A stretch of DNA of 64,000 bases from JAVJQS01 sp040218815 (GTDB lineage Bacteria; Bacteroidota; Bacteroidia; Flavobacteriales_E; Vicingaceae): positions 1-64,000 of the forward strand of contig JAVJQS010000002.1 in assembly GCA_040218815.1 (NCBI GenBank), given 5' to 3'. The notes beneath the pieces are model-generated. The model saw only the letters and a list, made by a program, of their open reading frames with translations. It searched no databases and had not been told where the DNA came from. Positions 34,401 through 42,298 of the stretch are shown one piece after another (the stretch's first letter is position 1; each line of letters opens with the position of its first letter). Position numbers and translations under genes: made by a program.

Positions 34401-34494
34401 ATCGACTCTCTTTCAATGAAAGGTACTCGTAACCTAGCCGCATTAAATGCAGGATAGTTGGAATTTTTACACGAGAATCTTCGTTGAATTTCAT
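31435..34494 (-). CDS. hsdR: Type I restriction enzyme endonuclease/translocase subunit R
   Basis: 1019 aa, full length. The N-terminal nuclease domain has the PD-(D/E)xK motif at Asp120, Glu134 and Lys136 (FRPDIILLINGMPLAFIEVK). The SF2 helicase/translocase has Walker A GSGKT at 316-320 and the DEVHR box (DEAD-box variant) at 426-430, then a RecA2 domain with a TGFDAKR-type motif near 655. The C-terminal helical region (~700-1000) binds HsdM. It cleaves unmethylated DNA after ATP-driven translocation. All motifs look intact. It is the first gene of the leftward hsd operon. Confidence 0.96.
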   Translation of the reverse strand: MKFNEDSRVKIPTILHLMRLGYEYLSLKESRWDHNTNIFVGIFNAQVEKLNPDLNEQEVRRLYDEVSLCLENEDLGKVFYQKLTNRSGNRLIDFENFENNAFHVVTELPYQKDDDNFRPDIILLINGMPLAFIEVKKPNNLDGVQAERKRILSRFQNKKFRNFVNITQLMVFSNNMEYDDSDPEPLQGAFYAAPSYGQHAFNYFREEVEFKEAEILKPLNVDEELSVLKDNNLVSIRNAEEYAVNTAWNTPTNRICTSLFQKDRLAFILQYAIAYVQGVNHLEKHIMRYPQLFATKAIEQKLEEGITKGIIWHTQGSGKTALAFYNVKYLTDYYQSKSIIPKFYFIVDRLDLLIQASIEFRSRGLLVHNVNSKEEFAKEIKSTAVLHNDSGKAEITVVNIQKFKDDPEVVKNTDYNLDIQRIYFLDEVHRSYNPKGSFLANLRESDPNAIKIGLTGTPLLGDDYNSKDLFGEYIHKYYYNKSIKDGYTLRLIKEEIETSYKLKLEEALDEIKLIRGSGNKKKVYAHPKFVEPLLDYVIQDLEKFRLSSGDDTVGGMVICDSSDQAKEMQQIFNEKYVQREPELSMAAEKGESYGKQQNEARKVKTAQVILHDVGSKDDRKELVEDFKEGKIDFLFVFNMLLTGFDAKRLKKLYITRVIKAHNLLQALTRVNRTYKNHRYGYVVDFADIQSEFDKTNRDYFAELQGQLGDEMEYYTDLFKSPEEIKQEIDNIEDVLFDYNTKNAEVFQQQVSQINDRKEMLKVTKALNDARSLYNLIRTLGHYDLLEKLDFHKLGVLSREANNRLALINTREALETDIENQNLLNIALEDILFAFTKVNEEEMVLADQLKNMLQKTREALGGNFDPRDPELISLREELERLFKKKNLSEVSKEEMTENIEELEVIYNQAKELERKNQLLKEKYSKDEKYARLHKRLMEKDPITDKDRKLAEVLMQLKEGVDEEIEKNTHQLDNENYVEKMMMRLVIKQFKGEMQLGMPQYKRINQLLVKEYLNEYYGTVA

Positions 34495-34744
34495 AGATCG
34501 CTTGAGTTAAGCTAAAATAAGCAGAGATAGGCTGAAAGGGAAATACTAGTGAAGAGTATTTTCAAAGCCCTCTTTATTTTTATAAATACTTCTCTAAGAT
34601 TCTAATGTCTGGAAGCTATTCCCATCTTAATTTAACAATCCGCTGCCTCACTACATTGAGCTTTAAACTTAATTGATTGCTATTTAGAATGTGGGGATTT
34701 GATAGTCTGTTAAGGCAGTTCGAGAGTGTTGTTTTATTGCAACA

Positions 34745-35224
34745 TTAAAATTTTTCAATCCATCGATAATCTTCTCCTTCGACGCTCCATTGAAATTTCC
34801 ATAATTCGCCGTTCTCTTCATTAAGGAGGTAATATTGAAACATACTAGTCATTGGCTGAATTGTAAATATACTTTTCTCAGAATCTGTAAGTTCGTAGGG
34901 ATTAATATCTAAACAAAATCTATTCTCAGCCCCCTCTACACTATATTGGCATTGCCACAGCCTTCCATTGTGGGTGTCGAGCAAAATATAAGTCCACATG
35001 TTTTGTGTTTTGAAAAGTTGAAATTTCCCAGGATTATCATCACCATATATAACTGAAAGACTGACCAAAAATCTCTGACCATCATCTTGTATTTGATATA
35101 TTTCACCTGTGCTTGTGTTTAATCTAAGCTGGTTATGGATATTATCTGTTTGATACAACTTATAAACTTGAGCATCTGCTAAAAAGCTAGCTAAGAGAAA
35201 GATAACAAAAAGATAGGTTTTCAT
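34745..35224 (-). CDS. Small secreted protein with three internal repeats
   Basis: 159 aa with a signal peptide (MKTYLFVIFLLASFLADA, then QVYKLY). The mature chain is three repeats of about 45 residues with the theme Leu-Tyr-x-Thr-x-Asn-x-x-x-x-x-Leu-Leu-x-x-x-x-Gly-x-x-Trp-x-x-Gln: YQTDNIHNQLRLNTSTGEIY, FKTQNMWTYILLDTHNGRLW and FQYYLLNEENGELWKFQWSV. It looks like a small beta-propeller-like or WD-like unit. No named family recognised. It stands alone upstream of hsdR, with 250 bp of featureless DNA between them. Confidence 0.7.
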   Translation of the reverse strand: MKTYLFVIFLLASFLADAQVYKLYQTDNIHNQLRLNTSTGEIYQIQDDGQRFLVSLSVIYGDDNPGKFQLFKTQNMWTYILLDTHNGRLWQCQYSVEGAENRFCLDINPYELTDSEKSIFTIQPMTSMFQYYLLNEENGELWKFQWSVEGEDYRWIEKF

Positions 35225-35408
35225 TTTGCATAGAATTTATTTACAATTTAATAATAAAAAACATTACTCCCCTTCATGGTTTCCTGTTTTTATGGTGTCC
35301 ATTACATCAATTTCTTTTTCGGTCAATTCATCTGTTTACAAAAAACAAATAAAGTAAACTTGAGCATTTACTTTTTGCTGCTAATGGCACTCCGCTCGAA
35401 ATTCCATT

Positions 35409-35903
35409 TTAGTAGGTCGCTCTGAACTTTCCATTGCTAACGCTCAGAGAGTCGGCATCTGGGGCAATTTTAAATTCATAGAACTTCCCTGTAAAAGTGC
35501 CTTCCACTTCTTTGTTGATTGTATCGTTTTTGCTCAACACAATTTCCCCTGAATTAAAAATATAAGAAGTGCTATCGTTTATGGTATAAAGTATAGATGG
35601 CACAATTAAAGTGGTATCAAAAACATCTACTGGAAAATCATACGTGCCAGCAGGTGCTTTTTTAGGTATCCCAACAGTCATAGCAGGGTAAGCGTTGGAT
35701 CCCTGAAGGCCTGATACTATAATTCTATTGTCCTCCAGTGTCCCTAAAACAACACTCGCTTCATAAGAATCCCCCCCAACAATGGCCTCTAAAGAATTTC
35801 CCAAAGGAGTATTCCCTCCTAAAAGTTCATCAACGTCGTCTTCTTCGCAGGCGACAAAAACGCCTAATAATAAAGTTAAGGCCAAGTAGTTCAACTTTTT
35901 CAT
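35409..35903 (-). CDS. Small lipoprotein (DUF6252-like)
   Basis: 164 aa with a lipoprotein signal (MKKLNYLALTLLLGVFVAC) and an acidic EEDDVDE run after the Cys, the surface-export mark of this phylum. The mature domain (SLEAIVGGDSYEASVVLGTL; VGIPKKAPAGTYDF; VEGTFTGKFYEF) has the strand order of small DUF6252-type lipoproteins with the closing Gly-Thr-Phe pattern. Function unknown. Monocistronic. Confidence 0.65.
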   Translation of the reverse strand: MKKLNYLALTLLLGVFVACEEDDVDELLGGNTPLGNSLEAIVGGDSYEASVVLGTLEDNRIIVSGLQGSNAYPAMTVGIPKKAPAGTYDFPVDVFDTTLIVPSILYTINDSTSYIFNSGEIVLSKNDTINKEVEGTFTGKFYEFKIAPDADSLSVSNGKFRATY

Positions 35904-36492
35904 CGGGTTGGGTTTTTAAAATTAAGATCAAAAATGCAACATTTTAAACAAAACGCCAAATGCTAAGCACTGACTAATCAGCTCACTAAATGAGTGTGGC
36001 CTTTGAATAAAAGTACCTGCAAGTATTAGGCGCCTATTGGTTCTTACCTTACAAACTATCTAAATAGCGTCACACTTTTATCTGCTCATAAGCCTTTTGG
36101 CTTAAAAAAACATTCTTTTTCCTTTCCCTTTGCTGCATCTCATTTATCTCTTATGCTCAGCCTCCTTGTGGAAGCTCCAATTGCGGCGGTGGGAAATATT
36201 GAACTGATTGAGGAACAGCCAGACAAGCTAGAGAAAATCACCTATTGGGTGGAAAAGCTAAAAGCTTCGACTCATGAAATTCTAGAAAATTCAAAGTGCT
36301 TAAATGAGGAAACAAAACACATTAAATGGAATAATTGTATATAACTTAAATTTTTTAATGTAATCATACCTAGTTGGATGATTACTGTTAATTGATTTTT
36401 ACTCCAACTATTTGAAAGCTAACATACGTGATTTAGTTTGTCTCTCTGCTTCAAAGTCTTACATTGAAGTTTGTCTAGACAGTTATATGTGC
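35904..36492. other. Gene-poor stretch
   Basis: 589 bp between the small lipoprotein gene and the next secreted-protein gene. Apart from the possible kinase fragment at 36117-36344 and a weak hairpin (AAGCC-TTTT-GGCTT then A-rich, near 36092-36112) nothing is recognised. Confidence 0.5.
36117..36344 (+). pseudogene. Possible histidine-kinase phosphotransfer-domain fragment
   Basis: The open frame from 36117 reads ...AASHLSLMLSLLVEAPIAAV and then GNIELIEEQPDKLEKITYWV, EKLKASTHEILENSKCL. The Ala-Pro-Ile-Ala ... Ile-Glu-Leu-Ile ... Leu-Glu-Lys-Ile-x-x-Trp-Val-Glu-Lys-Leu-Lys-x-x-x-His-Glu-Leu order recalls the dimerisation helix of Bacteroidota sensor kinases, but the phosphorylated His position is occupied by Leu and nothing of the ATPase follows. 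It may be a relic, or a small unrelated 63-aa gene starting at 36153. Confidence 0.3.
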
Positions 36493-36951
36493 TTATTCAT
36501 TAAAAATAGTGACTTTCCCTTTTGCTTTTAATACTATGGTATATTGTTCTTCATTATATTTTAAACATTCAGAAAGAAATTCATCTCCAAAATTGCATTC
36601 CTTTTCAATTAAAAGTTCATTATCTGACCAGAGCTCAATATCAACGCTTTCCATTTCATTTAAAAGTAAAAATAAGTCTACCTCGTTTAGGTTGGAATGA
36701 ACATCTACCAATTCTTCACTTTGAACCTCAAATTGATTGCTTATTGGCCTAATAGAGCTCAATTCATATGACTTTTGAAAGGCTTTCTCAATTAAGTCGT
36801 TGTCATCAACAAGAGGATCAAGAATACTTAATTCATTGAACTCTAATAAAAGTGGACTTGCATTTTGAGCTACTATTGAATTTGCGATAAGGTTTGTAGC
36901 TAATATAATTAGTAGGAATAACTGTTTTGTTAACGTTTTCATATCAATCAT
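36493..36951 (-). CDS. Small secreted protein of unknown function
   Basis: 152 aa with a hydrophobic N-terminus (MIDMKTLTKQLFLLIILATN, then LIANSIVAQNA) that looks like a signal peptide cut after AQ. The mature part is acidic and helical with no recognised motif (LLLEFNELSILDPLVDDNDL; VDVHSNLNEVDLFLLLNEME). It stands just downstream of the receiver-PP2C gene on the same strand. The start could be the second Met (residue 4). Confidence 0.6.
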   Translation of the reverse strand: MIDMKTLTKQLFLLIILATNLIANSIVAQNASPLLLEFNELSILDPLVDDNDLIEKAFQKSYELSSIRPISNQFEVQSEELVDVHSNLNEVDLFLLLNEMESVDIELWSDNELLIEKECNFGDEFLSECLKYNEEQYTIVLKAKGKVTIFNE

Positions 36952-37000
36952 TTTTATTATGTATTCAAAGTATATTTTAGAGTATTACTACAAAGAAGTT

Positions 37001-38260
37001 CTAGAGCTTTATACCCATTATGGTAACATCATCTGTTTGCTCACATTGGCCTTTCCATTTATCGAATGATTCTGAAATAATCTTTTTTTGCTCTTTCAGG
37101 TTTTCTTTTTGGATGGATAGAAGCAACTGCACAAGGTTTCGTGTTTTAAAGCATTTATCAGAAGGGCCGCCAAACTGGTCGCCATAGCCGTCAGAACACA
37201 GGTAAATTGTGTCGCCTTGCTCATAGCTTATGGTTTCCTCCTTTAGCTTCACCCTTTTATTTGTACTTCCAACAGTATAAAGACTTCCCTTTAATTTAAA
37301 GAGCGCCTTTGTCTGATTCTGATTGTACTTTTTATATTCTATGTATCTATTTGCTCTTAATTCCTCAGACACTAGATACAATGGTCTTTTAGCACCTGCG
37401 TAAGTGATTGTCTTTTCTTTTTTATTGATAGAGCATATCAAAATATCCATGCCTACCTCGTTATGTGACCTCCCATGTTCATGCATAAAGGCCAATACTA
37501 ACTCATTCACCTTTTCTATGATTTCTTTGGGTTTCCGCAGGCCATATTCCTTAACAGCCAGATTCAATTCATTGTAACAACAAATTGTAAGTAATGAGGC
37601 TGGTATGCCATGTCCGGTGCAATCTGCTACGGCAATTAATTTTTCATCCCCAAAGTCTTGGACCCAATAAAAGTCACCTGAAACATCATATTTAGGCTTG
37701 TAATAAACAAAGTTTTCCCCAAAGATTTTAGTGATTTCTGCTGCTTTAGGAAGTATTACCTTTTGAATATTTCCAGCTGATTTCAAATAATCTAGCCACT
37801 TTCTTTCATTAATAGTGGCTTTATCCTTCATCTCTTTTACCACTTCCTCTAATTTATGGTTAGCATTAACTTTCGATAAGTTTTGATTTTTCTTCAATTT
37901 TTCAAATTGCAAATCAATAACTGCCAGCAACTCCCTAGCATCAAATGGCTTTGTCAAGTAATCTTCTGCACCTAGATTCATCCCTCTTCTAATGTCAGAA
38001 ACATCACTTAAGGCACTTAAAAAAATAAACGGTATGTATTTTAAATAAGAATGGCTGCGAAATGCTGCAATAGTATCATTCCCGTTCATACGGGGCATCA
38101 TCATGTCACAAATTACAAGATCAGGGCAAGATTGAACAGCCAATTCATAGCCAGCCATTCCATTTTCTGCTTGGATAACTTCATAGTTAGAAATTTGAAG
38201 TATTTCTACTACGGTATCTCTTATCGTTAATTCATCCTCAATCACTAGGATCTTTTTCAT
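37001..38260 (-). CDS. Response regulator with PP2C (SpoIIE-type) phosphatase output
   Basis: 419 aa. Receiver domain at residues 1-120 with phosphorylated Asp52 (LVICDMMMP) and acidic pair Glu8/Asp9. A linker coiled coil (~125-165) leads to a SpoIIE-like Ser/Thr phosphatase domain (~190-419) with the metal-binding motifs VSGDFYWVQDF, AVADCTGHGIPASL and LCSDGYGDQFGG. The phosphorylated receiver probably switches the phosphatase, as in partner-switching pathways. No anti-sigma or STAS partner is seen nearby. It is separated from the rest of the two-component cluster by 590 bp. Confidence 0.92.
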   Translation of the reverse strand: MKKILVIEDELTIRDTVVEILQISNYEVIQAENGMAGYELAVQSCPDLVICDMMMPRMNGNDTIAAFRSHSYLKYIPFIFLSALSDVSDIRRGMNLGAEDYLTKPFDARELLAVIDLQFEKLKKNQNLSKVNANHKLEEVVKEMKDKATINERKWLDYLKSAGNIQKVILPKAAEITKIFGENFVYYKPKYDVSGDFYWVQDFGDEKLIAVADCTGHGIPASLLTICCYNELNLAVKEYGLRKPKEIIEKVNELVLAFMHEHGRSHNEVGMDILICSINKKEKTITYAGAKRPLYLVSEELRANRYIEYKKYNQNQTKALFKLKGSLYTVGSTNKRVKLKEETISYEQGDTIYLCSDGYGDQFGGPSDKCFKTRNLVQLLLSIQKENLKEQKKIISESFDKWKGQCEQTDDVTIMGIKL

Positions 38261-38848
38261 ATCGCAAGTATATTAATTTCGATACAATACTAATCAGCGA
38301 ATTAAGATTGGCAAGATTCAGGTTTCCCAAAGCTAACTTTAGCTTACCCTAAGAGATATTAAAATTCACTACTGACCGATTAAAAGATTTTTTACAAAAT
38401 GAGTGTTTAATCTTTAGTTGTCCATTGAAAAAAATTGAAATCAAATCGAATAAAAACCTTAGTAAAACCGGAAAGTTCCGATTGTTTAAGGAAACGAGGT
38501 ACTCCGAGTTCAATTTGACCTTAAAATAATAAGATATACAAATACAATCATTCGGCTGCACTTAGGTTTTTAAAGATTTGGTAAGATTTTATTCACAGGA
38601 CGAGTTTTTACTTCGACTTCGCTCAGCACAAGTTTTGTTTCGTCGGTTATTGAGCTTGTCGAAATATTCACGGCGAAAAAAATGAACAAATTACTTACTA
38701 AAAAGAAAGTCCTTATATAATAAAAATGACAATAAAGCCTAAAGGAAATAATATAAATATCATGTATTCAGCATTGTACGTAATTCACTTCGATTTACAC
38801 TGTTTTTTGTTTTTATCGGACAACAATGATTAAAACTACATTTTAGCC
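38261..38848. other. Gene-free stretch with a dispersed repeat
   Basis: 588 bp with no supportable gene. At 38605-38665 it carries CTTCGACTTCGCTCAGCACA and TTGAGCTTGTCGAAATATTC, two arms of the dispersed CTTCGAC/GTCGAAG repeat. The rest is AT-rich and appears featureless. Confidence 0.5.
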
Positions 38849-39598
38849 TTATCTATGCTTTAGCAATTGCATTAACTCTTCTTTTTTTCGGGTAGAAACG
38901 ATAGCATGGGAGCCATCTGAAAGAACCAAGTATCCACCCTTTCCGCGGACATACTTTTCAGCAAACTGAATGTTTACAATATTGGATTTATGCACTTTAA
39001 AGAAACCCTTTGATAGGAGTATCTCTTCAAACTCTTTCATTGGCTTTGAAACTAATAATTTCCTCCCACCCTTAAGATGAAAACAACAATAGGCTCTTTC
39101 AGCTTTGCATTGTATAATGCTTTCAAATGCAACCAACTCGAGTCCATCTTCCATTGGAATAGAAAGCTTATTCATTACTTCAGAAATAGCATTAAACCTC
39201 TTTTCATGCCTCAAATTCAACATCTTCTTACGCTTTTCTAACCTCATCTTAATTATTTTTAAAATCTCAGAAGGTTCAAAAGGTTTTAGAATGTAATCAT
39301 CAGCACCTAAGTTCATCCCATGCCGAATCTCTTTAGTTTCTACCTTAGCAGTAAGAAATAAAAAAGCTGGCATCAATTCATCCTGTAATCGCTGGCTAAT
39401 TAATTCTAGCAAAGCAAAACCATCCAATATGGGCATGCTAACATCACACAATACTAAGTCAGGCTCTTCTTTTAAAATCACATCATAACCTAATTTGCCA
39501 TTGCTTGCAGTAAAAACTTCATAGCCAGACAGCTGTAAAATTTCTTCAAGTGTTTCCCTGATATTAACTTCATCTTCTACTACTACTATGCGATCCAT
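38849..39598 (-). CDS. Response regulator with LytTR DNA-binding domain
   Basis: 249 aa. Receiver at residues 1-120 (VVVEDEVNIRETLEEIL, phospho-Asp52 in LVLCDVSMP). The LytTR domain spans ~150-249: GLELVAFESIIQCKAERAYC, the turn FEEILLSKGFFKVHKSNIVN and closing strands GGYLVLSDGSHAIVSTRKK. Such proteins bind direct repeats in promoters. It lies 4 bp after the REC-PAS-kinase gene, which is its likely partner, and is the only DNA-binding output in the cluster. Confidence 0.93.
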   Translation of the reverse strand: MDRIVVVEDEVNIRETLEEILQLSGYEVFTASNGKLGYDVILKEEPDLVLCDVSMPILDGFALLELISQRLQDELMPAFLFLTAKVETKEIRHGMNLGADDYILKPFEPSEILKIIKMRLEKRKKMLNLRHEKRFNAISEVMNKLSIPMEDGLELVAFESIIQCKAERAYCCFHLKGGRKLLVSKPMKEFEEILLSKGFFKVHKSNIVNIQFAEKYVRGKGGYLVLSDGSHAIVSTRKKEELMQLLKHR

Positions 39599-39602
39599 AA
39601 TG

Positions 39603-41918
39603 TTATTTTTCTATTTTAATAGTGAATGTTGTACCACTTCCTTGCTCACTTTCAACGGCTACAGTCATATCCATTAACTCTAAGTAGGCTTTAACAATTG
39701 CCGTGCCCATGCCAGTTCCTTCAATATTTTTTACATTCTTAGCTCTGTAAAAAGGTTCGAAAATATGACTGACCTCTTCTTCTGGAATTCCTACTCCAAA
39801 GTCTTGTACATTAATAATGAGTATGCTATTTTTAAAGTGAAGGTGAACTAGTGGTGCAGGTTTTGATTTAGAGTACTTGAACGCATTACTAACTAAATTT
39901 GAAAAAGCATGCTCAAAGAGCTTATGGTCTAGTTGATACATAGCTGGTGACCCTTCGTAGGTTAACTTAATCCTTCTAGCGTCTTCTTGTATCTCGTTGT
40001 GTTTTTGAACAATAGTCTGAATAAAGCTCAACACATCGGTCATTTGAAAGTCAGGTTTTATGTTACCCGATTCTTTCTTTCCAAGTACTAAAACGCTATC
40101 CATTAACTCTGTCATTCGTTTAATTTCTGGTTGTACTCTACTATAAACTCTGTCGAATTTTTCTTTAAACTCACTTGACTCTTTTTGCACATGCATTTCC
40201 AATAAGCTTATGCTTGATTGAATAACTGTTAGTGGTGTCCTAAATTGGTGAGAGGCAGTTGAAACAAACTGAGATTTTAAATCACCTAATTCTTTCTCTT
40301 TAAAATAGGCACGCTCAATGTTGTCCTTCGCTTCTTCTAACTCTTTTGTTCTTTCTCGTACTTTCCCTTCAAGTTTTTGATTGATGTTTTTTAGTAATTC
40401 TTCACTTTCTTTTTTCTGAGTAATATCATCAATGAATAATAATAAATTCCCCAAGCCGATTGGTTCAGAGACCACAGTTACTTTTAAGGCATACCATTTA
40501 TTTTTAGATTTGTATTCTAAGTAGGCCCCTTTCCCATTTTCAATTGCCTCATTAATGGTTCCTATAACTTCGGGTAATGCATCTTTTTTAAAGAAAAAAT
40601 GGACCTTTTCCTTCCCTTTTCTTTGTTTGTAATAGGCCCCATATGCCAGTTTATTAGCAAATAGTATATTTAGCTTATTATCAATTTTTAAAACCCTTAC
40701 CGGCAATTGCTCTGTTAACAATCTAAATTTCTCCTCACTCCTAATTAATTCGTTTTCCCTGTTTCTAATTTCAGTAACATCTAAACAGGCCACAGTTATT
40801 TTTTTTAATAATTTTTCTTTTGTTGATACAACTTTTCCTAGAACTGATAGGTTGCGTTTATTCCCGTCTGGCCGAACTATAGTTGCTTCAAAAGAGAAGT
40901 CTTTTTGTAATTTTACTGTTCTGGAAATTAATTTCCTCACTCTTATCTCGTCTAACGGTTGGAAAAAGCTAATGTATTCTTCCAATGAGTTAGGTACATT
41001 ACTTTTAGAATTTAATCCATAAATATCAAGCAAAGTATCAGAATACTTTAATTTATCAGTAGAAGGGTCATAACTCCAACTACCCACTTTTGCTAAGCGT
41101 TGAGTTTCATCGAGAATTTCATTCTGTTCTTGTAGCAATTCTTGCATTTCCTTCCTAACAGAAATATCTCTCATGATGCCTTCTGTTCCTGCTGGATTTC
41201 CTTTACTGTCATAAAATATCCTTAGAGATGTAGAAATCCATTTCCTAGCCCCGCTTTTAGTTAATAAAAGAATTTCTTTTTCCCTTATCAGTTCCACTCT
41301 TTTTAGCGTCTCAATGATTCCACTCCTTTCTTCTGGATTTGCGTACAAGGACCTTATATTCATCCCTATCAACTCTTCTGGAGAAAAGCCAACAAGCTCT
41401 AAAGCTGACGGACTTACCACTTGTATTATGCCCTCAAAATTTACCCGAACAAATACATCTACCAATGAATTGAATATGCCTCGGAACTTATCTTCACTTA
41501 ATCTTAACTTTTCTTGAATTTGCTCCTTTTCTTGATTTATAAGATATCCTTCAATAGCCAATTCCATCACTGTAGCTAAGCTTGTGGGATCATATGGTTT
41601 ATTGATGTATTTGTGAACTTTATTACTATTAATAGCATTCTTCAAAACGTCGTGATCTGCAAAACCAGTTATTAATATAGTAGGAATTAAGCTACATTTA
41701 CTCTTAACCTTACTTAGGAAATCTAATCCATCTATATCGGGCATTCGTTGATCAGAGATGACCAGATGAAGCTGTTGTTGATCAAATATTAATAATGCTT
41801 CTTTTGCAGAGAGGGCGGTATAAACATTATATTTCCTTCTGTAAAGCCCTTTAAAAACTCGTAGATTACTTTCTTCATCATCAACATACAGAATATTATA
41901 CTTGCTCCTTGTATCCAT
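39603..41918 (-). CDS. Receiver-PAS-histidine kinase
   Basis: 771 aa. An N-terminal receiver (Asp56 in LVISDQRMP) is followed by PAS domains at ~140-260 (FRGIFNSLVDVFVRVNFEGI), ~265-385 and ~395-500. A coiled coil leads to the phosphoacceptor helix ASHQFRTPLTVIQS and a HATPase domain with N-box (FSNLVSNAFKYSKSK), G1 (DFGVGIP) and G2 (GTGMGTAIVK). The N-terminal receiver suggests that it is controlled by the kinases encoded just upstream. No membrane segment. Eight bases separate it from the lone receiver gene. Confidence 0.9.
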   Translation of the reverse strand: MDTRSKYNILYVDDEESNLRVFKGLYRRKYNVYTALSAKEALLIFDQQQLHLVISDQRMPDIDGLDFLSKVKSKCSLIPTILITGFADHDVLKNAINSNKVHKYINKPYDPTSLATVMELAIEGYLINQEKEQIQEKLRLSEDKFRGIFNSLVDVFVRVNFEGIIQVVSPSALELVGFSPEELIGMNIRSLYANPEERSGIIETLKRVELIREKEILLLTKSGARKWISTSLRIFYDSKGNPAGTEGIMRDISVRKEMQELLQEQNEILDETQRLAKVGSWSYDPSTDKLKYSDTLLDIYGLNSKSNVPNSLEEYISFFQPLDEIRVRKLISRTVKLQKDFSFEATIVRPDGNKRNLSVLGKVVSTKEKLLKKITVACLDVTEIRNRENELIRSEEKFRLLTEQLPVRVLKIDNKLNILFANKLAYGAYYKQRKGKEKVHFFFKKDALPEVIGTINEAIENGKGAYLEYKSKNKWYALKVTVVSEPIGLGNLLLFIDDITQKKESEELLKNINQKLEGKVRERTKELEEAKDNIERAYFKEKELGDLKSQFVSTASHQFRTPLTVIQSSISLLEMHVQKESSEFKEKFDRVYSRVQPEIKRMTELMDSVLVLGKKESGNIKPDFQMTDVLSFIQTIVQKHNEIQEDARRIKLTYEGSPAMYQLDHKLFEHAFSNLVSNAFKYSKSKPAPLVHLHFKNSILIINVQDFGVGIPEEEVSHIFEPFYRAKNVKNIEGTGMGTAIVKAYLELMDMTVAVESEQGSGTTFTIKIEK

Positions 41919-41926
41919 AAAAACTA

Positions 41927-42298
41927 CTAGACTGAATCAATTATTTGTTTCAATACATCATGGCCACAAGGCTTAGGTAAAAAGCACTTAAGCATATATT
42001 TTTCTTTGGCTTCATTAATATCTGCTGCTTCAGCATTGCCTGAGAGCATTACCCTCGATATTTTTGAAAATGGATATAACTCACAAAGTTGTTTAAGTAG
42101 CTCTACACCACTCATTTCTGGCATACGCTGATCAGTAATTAAAACATCAGGGTTTTCAGTTTCTAGTATTTTCAATGCCTCTTTTCCATTCAATGCTGTC
42201 ATTATTGTGTATTCTCTTCTAAATGCAGAACGAAATGTTCTCAAGTTAGCTTCTTCGTCATCAATATAGAGTACAGTTCGCTTCATATGCTTTCTCAT
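41927..42298 (-). CDS. Stand-alone receiver-domain protein
   Basis: 123 aa, a single receiver domain (VLYIDDEEANLRTFRSAFRR) with phospho-Asp56 in DVLITDQRMPEMSG and Lys near residue 108. The sequence is close to the receiver at the start of the next gene (YVDDEESNLRVF, ISDQRMPD), so the two probably share a phosphodonor and arose by duplication. It has no output domain and would act as a phosphate shuttle. Its ATG overlaps the stop of the upstream receiver-kinase gene. Confidence 0.92.
   Translation of the reverse strand: MRKHMKRTVLYIDDEEANLRTFRSAFRREYTIMTALNGKEALKILETENPDVLITDQRMPEMSGVELLKQLCELYPFSKISRVMLSGNAEAADINEAKEKYMLKCFLPKPCGHDVLKQIIDSV

Noticed and set aside
38349..38561. 70-codon leftward open frame in the gap between the regulators
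   Set aside because: No signal peptide, domain or start context; AT-rich frame that is expected by chance in a 590-bp gap.
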